Part shown: piece after piece, positions 1-6,554 of the stretch
Position numbering within the stretch: the stretch's first letter is position 1
Layout: each line of letters opens with the position of its first letter
DNA from: Kiritimatiellia bacterium
GTDB lineage: Bacteria > Verrucomicrobiota > Kiritimatiellia > RFP12 > UBA1067
Direction of reading: 5' to 3'
DNA length: 6,554 nt
NCBI GenBank assembly: GCA_017547265.1
Contig: JAFYQC010000166.1
Span: 1-6,554, forward strand
The notes under the pieces: generated by a model
Databases searched by the model: none
What the model saw: only the letters and a program-made list of their open reading frames with translations
Told to the model about the DNA's origin: nothing
Program-made: the position numbers and the translations under genes

Positions 1-1551
1 CTCGAGGTCGTGAAGGATCCGTCGCTCGTCGTGCAGCTCGGCATCCTGACGCCGCCGGAAAAGGCGGAGCCGCAGATCAACGGCGCGGACATCTGGGGCG
101 TGAGGCCCGGCCATCCCGTCATCTTTCGTGTCGCAACCTCCGGCGAACGTCCGATCAAGTTCTCCGCGAAGGGTCTTCCCGAGGGTGTGACGCTCGACGA
201 GAAGGGCGTCCTCAGGGGCGTCGCGCCGAAGGCGGGCGACTACGATATCGAGGTGACGGCCGAGAACTCAAAGGGCAAGGCGACGCGCACAATCCGGCTT
301 GCTGTCGGTGACACGATCGCGCTGACGCCGCCGATGGGCTGGAACAGCTGGAACACGCTCTGCTACCGCTTGACGCAGGAGAAGGCAATGGCCGCGGCGA
401 AGGCGATGGACGAGTCGGGGCTTGCGAACCACGGTTGGGCGTACGTGAACCTCGACGACTGGTGGGAGATGAACAACTCCGGTAGCCGGCGCATCGAGCA
501 GCGCAAGAAGGACTACGGCGGACGCGAGGACGTGATCGGACCTGCGCGCGACGCGGCGGGCAAGATAATCCCGAACAGGTCGTTCCCGGACATGAAGGGA
601 CTTACGGACTACATCCACTCGCTCGGCCTCAAGGCGGGCCTTTACTCGTCGCCCGGCCCGCTCACGTGCGGAAAGTGCGAGGGCAGCTACGGGCACGAGC
701 TGCAGGACGCCGAGAGCTGGGCCGAGTGGGGCTTCGACTACATAAAGTACGACTGGTGCAGCTACGGCGAGATCTTCAACAAGGAAACTGCCTCGCTGCC
801 GGAGGATCAGCGCATCGAGGCCTTCGCCAAGCCCTATCGCGTCATGAACGAATGCCTGAAGAAGCAGAACCGCGACATCCTCTACTCGTTCTGCCAATAC
901 GGCATGGGCAAGGCCGAGACATGGGCGCGCGATGCGGGCGCGAACTGCTGGCGCTCGTGGGGCGACCTCAAGGACGCGTGGCACTGGATGGAGCTTGCTC
1001 TCGAGGGACGCATCGGCGCGGGCAACTACTGGAAGTACAACGGTCCCGGTTGCTGGGCCGATCCCGACATGATGATCGTCGGCCAGCAGTACTCGTTCGG
1101 CTACGACCATCCGACGTTCCTCACGCCGAACGAACAGTACACCCACGTCTCGCTCTGGGCGATGGTCGGCTCGCCGCTTCTGATCGGATGCGATCTCACG
1201 ACGATGGACGATTTTACGAAGAGTCTCCTGATGAACGACGAGGTGATTGCCGTTAGCCAGGACCGCCTCGGCAAGACGGCGAAGCGCATCCGCCACGCAG
1301 ACGCCGAGAGCGTCTGGGCGCGTCCGCTCTCGAACGGCTTTACGGCTGTCGCGCTCGTGAACCGCTATCCGTTTGCGCGCGAGATAAAGGTCACGTTCGC
1401 GGAGCTCGGGCTCGACGGCCAATGCTGGGTGAAGGACCTCTGGCGCCAGAAGTGCGAGGGCAAGCATTCAGGGTTCTATTTCGCGACGGTTCCCGCGCAC
1501 GCGACCAAGCTTGTGAAAATGCGCAGCGTAGACTGTGCCAAGTGCGACTGA
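1..1551 (+). CDS. GH27 α-galactosidase with N-terminal Ig-like domain (5' end missing)
   Basis: Glycoside hydrolase family 27 enzyme that removes terminal α-galactose, probably outside the cytoplasm. The frame is open from base 1, so the true start and any signal peptide lie upstream; the GTG at 10 is not a convincing start. Numbering codons from base 1, codons ~27-103 form a putative Ig-like (He_PIG-type) domain (INGADIWGVRPG onward). The TIM-barrel begins at TPPMGWNSWN (109-118), followed by LDDWW with the substrate-binding Asp pair at bases 454-459. KYDWC holds the nucleophile Asp251 (bases 751-753). WRSWGD holds the acid/base Asp322 (bases 964-966). Cys223 and Cys253 match the disulfide pair conserved next to the nucleophile in this family. 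A β-sandwich domain (~425-510) ends with the family-typical KDLWR...VPAHATKLVKM. All catalytic residues are present, so it should be active. The next gene lies 36 bases downstream, probably in the same operon. Family-level call is very secure; the exact galactoside substrate is unknown. Confidence 0.95.
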   Translation, partial: LEVVKDPSLVVQLGILTPPEKAEPQINGADIWGVRPGHPVIFRVATSGERPIKFSAKGLPEGVTLDEKGVLRGVAPKAGDYDIEVTAENSKGKATRTIRLAVGDTIALTPPMGWNSWNTLCYRLTQEKAMAAAKAMDESGLANHGWAYVNLDDWWEMNNSGSRRIEQRKKDYGGREDVIGPARDAAGKIIPNRSFPDMKGLTDYIHSLGLKAGLYSSPGPLTCGKCEGSYGHELQDAESWAEWGFDYIKYDWCSYGEIFNKETASLPEDQRIEAFAKPYRVMNECLKKQNRDILYSFCQYGMGKAETWARDAGANCWRSWGDLKDAWHWMELALEGRIGAGNYWKYNGPGCWADPDMMIVGQQYSFGYDHPTFLTPNEQYTHVSLWAMVGSPLLIGCDLTTMDDFTKSLLMNDEVIAVSQDRLGKTAKRIRHADAESVWARPLSNGFTAVALVNRYPFAREIKVTFAELGLDGQCWVKDLWRQKCEGKHSGFYFATVPAHATKLVKMRSVDCAKCD

Positions 1552-1587
1552 CGCGGGGTTGCGCCGTCATAATGCAACTGACAAAAC
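1552..1587. other. Short gap between the two glycan genes with small inverted repeat
   Basis: The gap holds an imperfect inverted repeat: GGTTGC at 1557-1562 and GCAACT at 1574-1579 can pair over six positions (one G-U) with an 11-base loop. There is no T-run after it, so it is not an intrinsic terminator. It lies just ahead of ATG 1588 where a ribosome-binding site would be expected, and no Shine-Dalgarno motif is visible. It may be chance or a weak translational element. Confidence 0.25.
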
Positions 1588-3729
1588 ATGGCGCCAAGCA
1601 AGAGACGTAGGGCAATTGGGTGGGCGGCTTTCGGTTTGATCGCCTGCCTATGCTTGGCTGCGCTGTCCGTCGCCGCCGAGGTGCCGTTAGGACAGGATGT
1701 AGTCAGGTCGAACGCGGACTTCGTAGTGACTTGGAATGCAGGCGACGGCTCGCTCTCGTCGCTTGTAATGAATGGCGATAACGACCAGATGAACTGGATC
1801 GAGGGAACGGCACACTGGGGGCAGATACGCCTCGTCGCGCAGTCGCCGGGAAGAGCCTTCCAGAATTCGACGGCATTCCGGTTCAAGGGAATGCACGAGG
1901 ACGGCGAGTGGGTGGTCTCGTCCTACGAAATGGAGAAGTGGGAGACGTTGCGCGCAGAGGTGAGACGCCGCGTCACCGACGAGGCGCTTGAGGAAGAGTA
2001 TGTGTTCTTCAACGACGCGAAATGGCCGGTGTATTTCCGGCGCGGCGACCTCGGCATCCTCGCTACGTTCAACGACTCCTATGGCGATGCCGCAGAGTGT
2101 CTCGTTCGCCGCTGCCACGCGCACATCTGGTGCGGTGGCGAGAACTCGTGGGTTCATGTGCTCAAGATGGGGCCGTTTCCGACCGAGCTCGCGCTTGTAC
2201 TCCAGAAAGGCGATCTCGACGCCTATTCGGTGCGTCGCCTCTGGGACGAGTGGTCAAACGACCGTGGCGACTTCGAGCTGCATCCCGGGGCCTTCGTGCT
2301 GAAGGGCGGCGAATCGCGGACGATTGCGTGGAAGGTCGCTGCTCATCCCGAGGGCAAGTTCGACGAGACGCTGCTTCGGCTTGGCGGCGTAAAGATTGAC
2401 TTTCGCCAGGAGACGATATTCCCAGACGAGACCTTCGAGATCGACGTGACTTCGCCCGATGGCTCCGTGCGCCATTATTCGCGCAAGCCTGACAAGGGCG
2501 TTGGAGAATATGCGTTCGAGTTCGCGGCCGGCGGAAAGAAGGCGAAGGCGTTTGGCTACTGCTCCCCCTCGCTTGAAAGTCTGCTCGAAAGTCGCGTCCA
2601 CTTCATCGTGCGCAATCAGCAGTGCCTCGACAAGGACAGCCCGCTCTACGGCGCGTATCTCATCTACGACACCGTCGACGGACGACAGTACTTCGACTAC
2701 CGCTTTCGCGACTTCAATTCCTGTCGCGAGCGTATCATCATGGCCGTCACCATTGCGCGGTGGCTCTGCTCGCACGACGACCCCGAGGTGCGCGCTTCGC
2801 TCGACCTCTTCGAGAAATACGCCCGCCGCGAATGCTACGACAGCCGAACAGGCGCGGTGTACGACACGATTGGCAAGGATCCGAAATTCAAGCGGCTCTA
2901 CAACGCGCCGAGTTTTTCGCGGCTCTGGTTCGAGCTTTTCAACCTGACGCACGACCCCAAGTATCTCGACGACCTTGAAAAGACGCTTTTCGGCTTCTAC
3001 GAACTCGGCGGGGAGAAGTTCTATCCAAATGGAGCCGACTTCTCGTCGGACATTGCGCTTCTCGAACGCGAGGGGCGCGACGCCTCGCGGCTACGCGAAC
3101 ACCTCGAGCGCCACGTCGCGAACATCCTTGCAAACGGCCTTCGCTATCCATCGCACGAAGTCCGCTACGAGCAGACGATCGTGTCGCCTGCGGTTCACAT
3201 CCTCTCCCGCTACTACCAGCTCGTCGACCGCAGGGCGGACATCCTCGAGCAGCTGAAAGACCATGTCGACGCGCTTAGCCGCTTCAACGGCAACCAGCCG
3301 GACCACAAACGTCGCGAAATCCCCATCCGGCACTGGGATGGATACTGGTTCGGGCGCAACCGCATGTACGGCGACACGCTGCACCAGCACAGCGCGTTTT
3401 CCGCGCGCGCGTTCATTCTCTATGCGGCGGCGTCCGGCGAGAAGGGTTGGCGCGAGAGAGCTGAAAGATGCCTTCGCAACTGTCTTTGCATGTTCAGGCC
3501 AGACGGCACGGCCACCGCCGCGTGGATGCTTCCATTCTCCACTGTGATGCTCGGCAAGGACGGCGAGCCGCTCTTCCCGCGCCAGCTCGGCGAGGCGCCC
3601 GATCCGTTTGCGAACGACATGGATCTTGCGCTCTACATCGCCATGGCTTCCGGTTTGCTTGGGGATTTTGGCGGCGAACCTGCTGATTCGACGTATGGGA
3701 CTAGAAAATGCCAGCAGCAGACCCAGTAG
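1588..3729 (+). CDS. Exported glycosidase-like protein (six-hairpin type suspected)
   Basis: 713 residues, no confident family name. The N-terminus is a clear signal peptide: basic KRRR (5-8), a hydrophobic stretch (9-28), and a likely cleavage after VAA (28-30). LIAC (17-20) resembles a lipobox, but the hydrophobic run continues past that Cys, so type I cleavage fits better. Residues ~31-290 look β-rich. Residues ~300-700 read as repeated amphipathic helices, as in (α/α)6 six-hairpin glycosidases. Conserved-looking clusters are DFNSCRER (375-382), FYPNGAD (478-484) and HWDGYWFGRNRMYGDT (582-597); their acidic residues and aromatics are plausible active-site candidates. ATG 1588 is chosen because it gives the intact signal peptide; no good Shine-Dalgarno precedes it. 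It follows the α-galactosidase gene by 36 bases, suggesting joint action on one glycan. It could be a hydrolase, a lyase or a non-catalytic glycan protein; the fold assignment rests on pattern recognition alone. Confidence 0.75.
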   Translation: MAPSKRRRAIGWAAFGLIACLCLAALSVAAEVPLGQDVVRSNADFVVTWNAGDGSLSSLVMNGDNDQMNWIEGTAHWGQIRLVAQSPGRAFQNSTAFRFKGMHEDGEWVVSSYEMEKWETLRAEVRRRVTDEALEEEYVFFNDAKWPVYFRRGDLGILATFNDSYGDAAECLVRRCHAHIWCGGENSWVHVLKMGPFPTELALVLQKGDLDAYSVRRLWDEWSNDRGDFELHPGAFVLKGGESRTIAWKVAAHPEGKFDETLLRLGGVKIDFRQETIFPDETFEIDVTSPDGSVRHYSRKPDKGVGEYAFEFAAGGKKAKAFGYCSPSLESLLESRVHFIVRNQQCLDKDSPLYGAYLIYDTVDGRQYFDYRFRDFNSCRERIIMAVTIARWLCSHDDPEVRASLDLFEKYARRECYDSRTGAVYDTIGKDPKFKRLYNAPSFSRLWFELFNLTHDPKYLDDLEKTLFGFYELGGEKFYPNGADFSSDIALLEREGRDASRLREHLERHVANILANGLRYPSHEVRYEQTIVSPAVHILSRYYQLVDRRADILEQLKDHVDALSRFNGNQPDHKRREIPIRHWDGYWFGRNRMYGDTLHQHSAFSARAFILYAAASGEKGWRERAERCLRNCLCMFRPDGTATAAWMLPFSTVMLGKDGEPLFPRQLGEAPDPFANDMDLALYIAMASGLLGDFGGEPADSTYGTRKCQQQTQ

Positions 3730-3778
3730 CGGCGGCGTATCGCCTGGAGCATATTTTCAGTAGAACGCGAGACGATTA

Positions 3779-3787
3779 TGGTATAAT
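3779..3787 (+). promoter_or_regulatory. Extended -10 promoter (TGG-TATAAT)
   Basis: A perfect extended -10 element for a σ70-type RNA polymerase: TG at 3779-3780, one base, then TATAAT at 3782-3787. No good -35 box sits at 15-19 bases upstream (best match TAGAAC at 3761-3766, 3 of 6), which is usual for extended -10 promoters. An A/T-rich patch lies at 3751-3757. Initiation is expected near 3794. The element sits in the only long non-coding gap and points at the nucleotidyltransferase/kinase gene, so that gene and its downstream partner are likely transcribed independently of the glycosidase pair. Confidence 0.7.
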
Positions 3788-3793
3788 ACTCAC

Positions 3794-3850
3794 ATGCGAG
3801 ATTTTAATGTCAGAATGGGGGATGGCTTGATCGGGGGCGGTTTTCCATGA
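3794..3850 (+). other. Possible 18-codon leader reading frame, ATGA-overlapping the next gene
   Basis: ATG at 3794 opens a frame encoding MRDFNVRMGDGLIGGGFP. Its TGA stop (3848-3850) overlaps the ATG of the main gene (3847-3849). The ATG lies seven bases after the -10 box, about where transcription should begin, so if translated it would be leaderless or nearly so. It could couple translation into the downstream gene. There is no Shine-Dalgarno, and the peptide has no recognised attenuator features such as codon runs, so it may be fortuitous. Confidence 0.25.
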
Positions 3851-5538
3851 AAGTTCGCAAGGCGATTGTCCTGGCGGCGGGCCACGGAACTCGGCTTAGG
3901 CCGTTCACGTGCGCGACGCCGAAGCCGCTTATGCCTGTGTGGGGCGAGCCGATGCTCGGCCGCATCGTCGCCATGCTCCGTTCCTGGGGCGTAGACGACA
4001 TCGCCTTCAACACACACTGTCTGCACGAGCAGGTAAAGGCCTGGGCCGACGGCTATCGGCGCGGCGCGGCGGCGGCCGGCGACAAGGTGAAGGTAAAGGT
4101 CAGCTACGAGCCAGAGATTCTTGGCACCGGCGGCGTGCTGAACCCGCTGCGCGAGTGGATCGCGGGCGAGCCGTTCTATCTCGTGAACGGTGACATCGTG
4201 GTAGAGAATGCGCCGAACCCGCTCGACAAGGTTCGCAATTTCGACAGCGCCGCCGTCATTGGCGTCGCCCTCGTCTCTGAGTCGGGCCCACGCACGATCG
4301 AGGTCGAGCCCGAGAGCGGCTTTGTCACCAACTGGCGCAGCCAGGACGCTGGCTGTGATGGCACTTATACCTACTGCGGCATCACTGTGCTAAAGCCGGA
4401 GATCCTCGACTTCGTCAAGCCAGACGGTTTTTCGTCCATCGTCTCGGCATACGAAGACGCAATGATGCACGGCAGGTTCGTTAAGGCCTTGAAGAGCCGC
4501 GAGATGCTGTGGACGGACGCAGGCACGATTCCGAGCTACATCGACCTCAACCGCGACGGTGACGACAACGCCTTCACCGACATCCCCCAAGTAAAGGCAG
4601 CGCTCGAGGCGGCGGGCTCCAAGCCGGATTCCGTCGAGTTTATCGGCGCGAGGGGCAGCGAGCGCGTGTTCTTCCGCTGCGACAAGGGCGTAATCATTCT
4701 ATACGACGACGGCAATCGCGACGAGAACGGCCTCTACGCCGGCCACGCGCGCTTCCTCAAGTCGCGTGGCGTTCCCGTTCCCGAAGTGCTTGCCGATTTG
4801 CCCAGCATCAAGGCCCTCGTTCTCGAGGACGCAGGCGGCGAGAAGAAGATGTCCATCGACGACTACGCCAAGGTTGTCGAGGAACTTGTACGCTTCAATG
4901 CGCTCGGCGGCGATCCCGAGCTTGACAAGCTCAACCTCCTGCCCGGCTTCGACGACGAGACCTGGGAGTGGGAGAGGGGGCTTTTCCGCAAGTACTGCCT
5001 CGGTTCGCGCTTCCGGCGCGAGATGCCGAAGGATGTCGAGGCCGAACTTGAAAAGATCGCAGAGATTCTCGAGAAGGAGCCGAAGGCGCTCGTCCACCGC
5101 GACTTCCAGTCTACGAATGTCCTCTGGAAGAACGGCAAGCCCAGATTCATCGACTTCCAGGGCATGCGCCTCGGCCCTGCGGCCTATGACCTCGCGTCGC
5201 TTGTCTACGATCCGTATGTTACTTTCACCGACGACGGGCGTAGGGCGCTTGTCGCGCTTTATGCGAAGAAGTGCGGCCGCGCCGAAATAGAGAAGGTTCT
5301 TCCCTTTGCCGCAGTCCAGCGCCTCGTCCAGTGCCTTGGCGCCTACGGGCGGCTCGCGTCCGTCGGGCAGCCGCAGTTCTGCAAGTGGGTGCTGCCGGCG
5401 CTCCAGAATCTCCTTTCCGCAGCGGATGACGCCGGCCTTGATGCCGTTGGCGCGCTCGCGGAAGACCTCATCGCCGAGATGCGGCGAAGCCACGGTCACG
5501 AGGGCTGCTCGTGCGGACACGGTCACGACAGGGGATGA
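3847..5538 (+). CDS. Fused sugar-1-phosphate nucleotidyltransferase / sugar kinase (MurU-AmgK-like)
   Basis: 563-residue cytoplasmic enzyme with two catalytic domains. Residues 1-~245 are a nucleotidyltransferase: AAGHGTRLRPFT (10-21) with KP at 26-27 binds the NTP and phosphate, LGTGG (92-96) contacts nucleotide/sugar, and Asp116 in VNGD and Asp224 in WTDAGT are likely metal ligands. Residues ~255-545 are an aminoglycoside-phosphotransferase-like kinase: HRDFQSTN (417-424) carries catalytic Asp419 and Asn424, and IDFQG holds metal-binding Asp436. The sequence around both kinase motifs (VHRDFQS, IDFQ, GP..YDL.SL) resembles AmgK, which phosphorylates MurNAc/GlcNAc at C1. The N-terminal half resembles MurU, which makes UDP-MurNAc. 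In pseudomonads these are separate adjacent genes with the kinase first; here they are joined in reverse order. The tail (549-561, HGHEGCSCGHGHD) is His/Cys-rich. ATG 3847 is the only usable start: no ATG, GTG or TTG lies in frame back to a TAA at 3805. Domain calls are secure; substrate is inferred and another sugar-1-phosphate is possible. Confidence 0.85.
   Translation: MKVRKAIVLAAGHGTRLRPFTCATPKPLMPVWGEPMLGRIVAMLRSWGVDDIAFNTHCLHEQVKAWADGYRRGAAAAGDKVKVKVSYEPEILGTGGVLNPLREWIAGEPFYLVNGDIVVENAPNPLDKVRNFDSAAVIGVALVSESGPRTIEVEPESGFVTNWRSQDAGCDGTYTYCGITVLKPEILDFVKPDGFSSIVSAYEDAMMHGRFVKALKSREMLWTDAGTIPSYIDLNRDGDDNAFTDIPQVKAALEAAGSKPDSVEFIGARGSERVFFRCDKGVIILYDDGNRDENGLYAGHARFLKSRGVPVPEVLADLPSIKALVLEDAGGEKKMSIDDYAKVVEELVRFNALGGDPELDKLNLLPGFDDETWEWERGLFRKYCLGSRFRREMPKDVEAELEKIAEILEKEPKALVHRDFQSTNVLWKNGKPRFIDFQGMRLGPAAYDLASLVYDPYVTFTDDGRRALVALYAKKCGRAEIEKVLPFAAVQRLVQCLGAYGRLASVGQPQFCKWVLPALQNLLSAADDAGLDAVGALAEDLIAEMRRSHGHEGCSCGHGHDRG
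5491..5528 (+). repeat. 11-base direct repeat encoding the His-rich tail
   Basis: CACGGTCACGA occurs at 5491-5501 and again at 5518-5528, exactly 27 bases (nine codons) apart and in the same frame. The two copies encode HGHE and HGHD and flank CSC, giving a near-symmetrical His/Cys cluster at the C-terminus of the fusion enzyme. The exact nucleotide identity suggests a recent small duplication, or selection for the residues. Confidence 0.6.
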
Positions 5539-6554
5539 ACGCGATCCGCCAGTTCCTTCGCAGAATCTGCCAGACGGGCGTGCGACGCCCGGGCTGCGTA
5601 AAGACCGTGGCCATGGGGCGTGAGCGCGTTTTCCGCGCGTGGGATGTTGGCGACGACACTTTCATTTTCGAGAAGGGCATATCAACCCACCTCGGCGAAA
5701 GGCCGAGTGTCCTCGTCGCGGAGAAGCGCGACCTGAGGCACGGCAAGGTCGGGCGCGTGTTCACGATGACGACGGGCAACCACTCCGTCGCCGCGTTCCC
5801 GCTCCTTGACGGCCGCTTCTGGAAGATATCTCGTCTCCCTTCCGCCCGTCGCGGCGACGTGCTGATGCATTCAATCCTCTGCGCGAACGTCGTGAACGAG
5901 ACGATCGAGATCTCGCAGCGCGACGTTCCTTCGCCCAAGCTCTACGCCGCCGACGGCTGGCTTCTCGGTTCGCTCGGGTTCGCCATGAACGACATCGTGA
6001 TGGGCGACAGGAACGAGACGACGCTTGCGCACTACCGCGAACTCGGCCAGGAGTGGCGCGTGAAGCCGCTCGCCTGGACGGAGACCGAAATGAAAGTCGC
6101 GCTCGCGGGCTCGAAGAAGCGCATCGCGACGAAGCTCAACTACTACCATTCCGCGCGAGGCGTCCACTTCCTCACGTTCCCCGAGCTTCGCCGTTTCGCG
6201 TCGCTCGCTCAGGACGATCCCGCCGAGTTCGTGCGGGGCGTGAAGGAACTCGTCTCGGTCTACGAAGGTCAGCCGTGTTCGTTCTGCCGCATGCCGAAGT
6301 ACCGCGGCCACCACGAGATCGAGCTTTTCGGCATGAGGCGCGGTGTTGCGCTCGAGCGGCTCATCCCCGAGCTTGAGCGATTGATGGAGTCTGTCGCGCT
6401 CGGGCGGCTTGGCCAGCTCGGCGTCATCCAGAAGACGCAGGAGATACTTTCGCTCTACGAGTCGCTGCTGACTCGCCCAGAATTTGCCGACGAGACGTCG
6501 GGCGCGTTTACTGAGACGCTTTACATGTACATCACGGGCGAGATCTATGCCGTC
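5535..6554 (+). CDS. Unrecognised protein, translationally coupled (3' end missing)
   Basis: An uninterrupted 340-codon frame runs to the right edge without a stop. I do not recognise the family. ATG 5535 overlaps the TGA of the upstream gene (ATGA at 5535-5538), with AGGGG abutting it, too close for a normal Shine-Dalgarno; coupling is likely. ATG 5613 (MGRERVFRAWD) is an alternative start that would drop a 26-residue Arg-rich leader. Base composition and codon style match the neighbours. The protein appears soluble and mixed α/β, with no signal peptide or membrane segment seen. A possible zinc or structural site is CSFCRMPKYRGHH (248-260), giving Cys248, Cys251, His259 and His260. The region after ~265 looks helical (ERLIPELERLMESVALGRL). 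The overlap with the nucleotidyltransferase/kinase gene suggests a related role, perhaps in sugar activation or cell-envelope metabolism, but nothing in the sequence shows this directly. Confidence 0.75.
   Translation, partial: MNAIRQFLRRICQTGVRRPGCVKTVAMGRERVFRAWDVGDDTFIFEKGISTHLGERPSVLVAEKRDLRHGKVGRVFTMTTGNHSVAAFPLLDGRFWKISRLPSARRGDVLMHSILCANVVNETIEISQRDVPSPKLYAADGWLLGSLGFAMNDIVMGDRNETTLAHYRELGQEWRVKPLAWTETEMKVALAGSKKRIATKLNYYHSARGVHFLTFPELRRFASLAQDDPAEFVRGVKELVSVYEGQPCSFCRMPKYRGHHEIELFGMRRGVALERLIPELERLMESVALGRLGQLGVIQKTQEILSLYESLLTRPEFADETSGAFTETLYMYITGEIYAV

Noticed and set aside
268..1467. Long antisense open frame (about 400 codons) opposite the α-galactosidase gene
   Set aside because: The opposite strand is fully explained by a well-conserved GH27 enzyme. 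The antisense product is low-complexity, rich in Arg/Leu/Val/Ala, as expected from strong G/C third-position bias.
1572..1610. ATG at 1572 as an alternative start for the second gene
   Set aside because: It is out of frame with the signal-peptide-encoding frame and stops after 12 codons at a TAG.
2254..2952. Antisense open frame within the glycosidase-like gene
   Set aside because: Same composition effect; the sense frame has a signal peptide and coherent motifs, whereas the antisense product has none.
3723..3757. Possible intrinsic terminator after the glycosidase-like gene
   Set aside because: CCAG/CTGG (3723-3726, 3744-3747) or GGCG/CGCC (3734-3737, 3741-3744) give only short stems. The TTTT at 3754-3757 is separated from the stem and short. 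Too weak to call.
4699..5526. Antisense open frame (about 275 codons) opposite the kinase domain
   Set aside because: It mirrors the codons of the kinase domain, has no recognisable domain, and has no promoter or ribosome-binding site; a composition artefact.
5871..6314. Antisense open frame opposite the last gene
   Set aside because: The sense frame is open for all 340 codons to the edge, matches the neighbours in codon style and is ATGA-coupled; the antisense frame has no such support.
1..6554. CRISPR arrays, tRNA/rRNA genes, insertion sequences, transposases, phage or defence genes
   Set aside because: No regularly spaced repeats, no cloverleaf-like or rRNA segments, no transposase or integrase motifs and no terminal inverted repeats were seen; the window is nearly all metabolic coding sequence.

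Overview
The window is GC-rich with a strong bias to G or C at third codon positions. It is almost entirely coding, with all four genes on the + strand. The gene set is a secreted GH27-type α-galactosidase with an N-terminal Ig-like domain, a secreted glycosidase-like protein, and a fused sugar-1-phosphate nucleotidyltransferase/sugar kinase. Shine-Dalgarno sequences are weak or absent. Together these suggest a saccharolytic, Gram-negative-type bacterium, possibly from the Verrucomicrobiota/Kiritimatiellota/Lentisphaerota group. That placement is inference from gene style only; no rRNA or other marker is present.

Layout. Positions 1-1551 hold the 3' part of an α-galactosidase gene that is open at the left edge. 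After a 36-base gap, 1588-3729 encodes an exported protein of about 713 residues whose C-terminal half looks like an all-helical (six-hairpin-type) glycosidase. These two genes look like one carbohydrate-degrading operon. Positions 3730-3846 form the only real intergenic region. It carries a consensus extended -10 promoter (TGG-TATAAT) and a G-rich leader containing an 18-codon reading frame that begins about where transcription should start. The leader frame ends in an ATGA overlap with the next gene. Positions 3847-5538 encode a two-domain enzyme: a MurU-like nucleotidyltransferase followed by an AmgK-like kinase, ending in a short His/Cys-rich tail. Positions 5535-6554 hold the start of a gene I do not recognise, joined to the fusion gene by a second ATGA overlap and running off the right edge.

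How they may work together. The first pair probably releases and processes galactose-containing glycans outside the cytoplasm. The second pair is a separate transcription unit. The fusion enzyme has the domains needed to phosphorylate a free sugar at C1 and convert it to a nucleotide sugar. By analogy with Pseudomonas AmgK and MurU, this could be MurNAc to MurNAc-1-P to UDP-MurNAc in cell-wall recycling, though the sugar specificity cannot be read from the sequence. The most unusual items are this fusion with its metal-binding-like tail, the overlapping leader frame, and the unrecognised coupled downstream gene.
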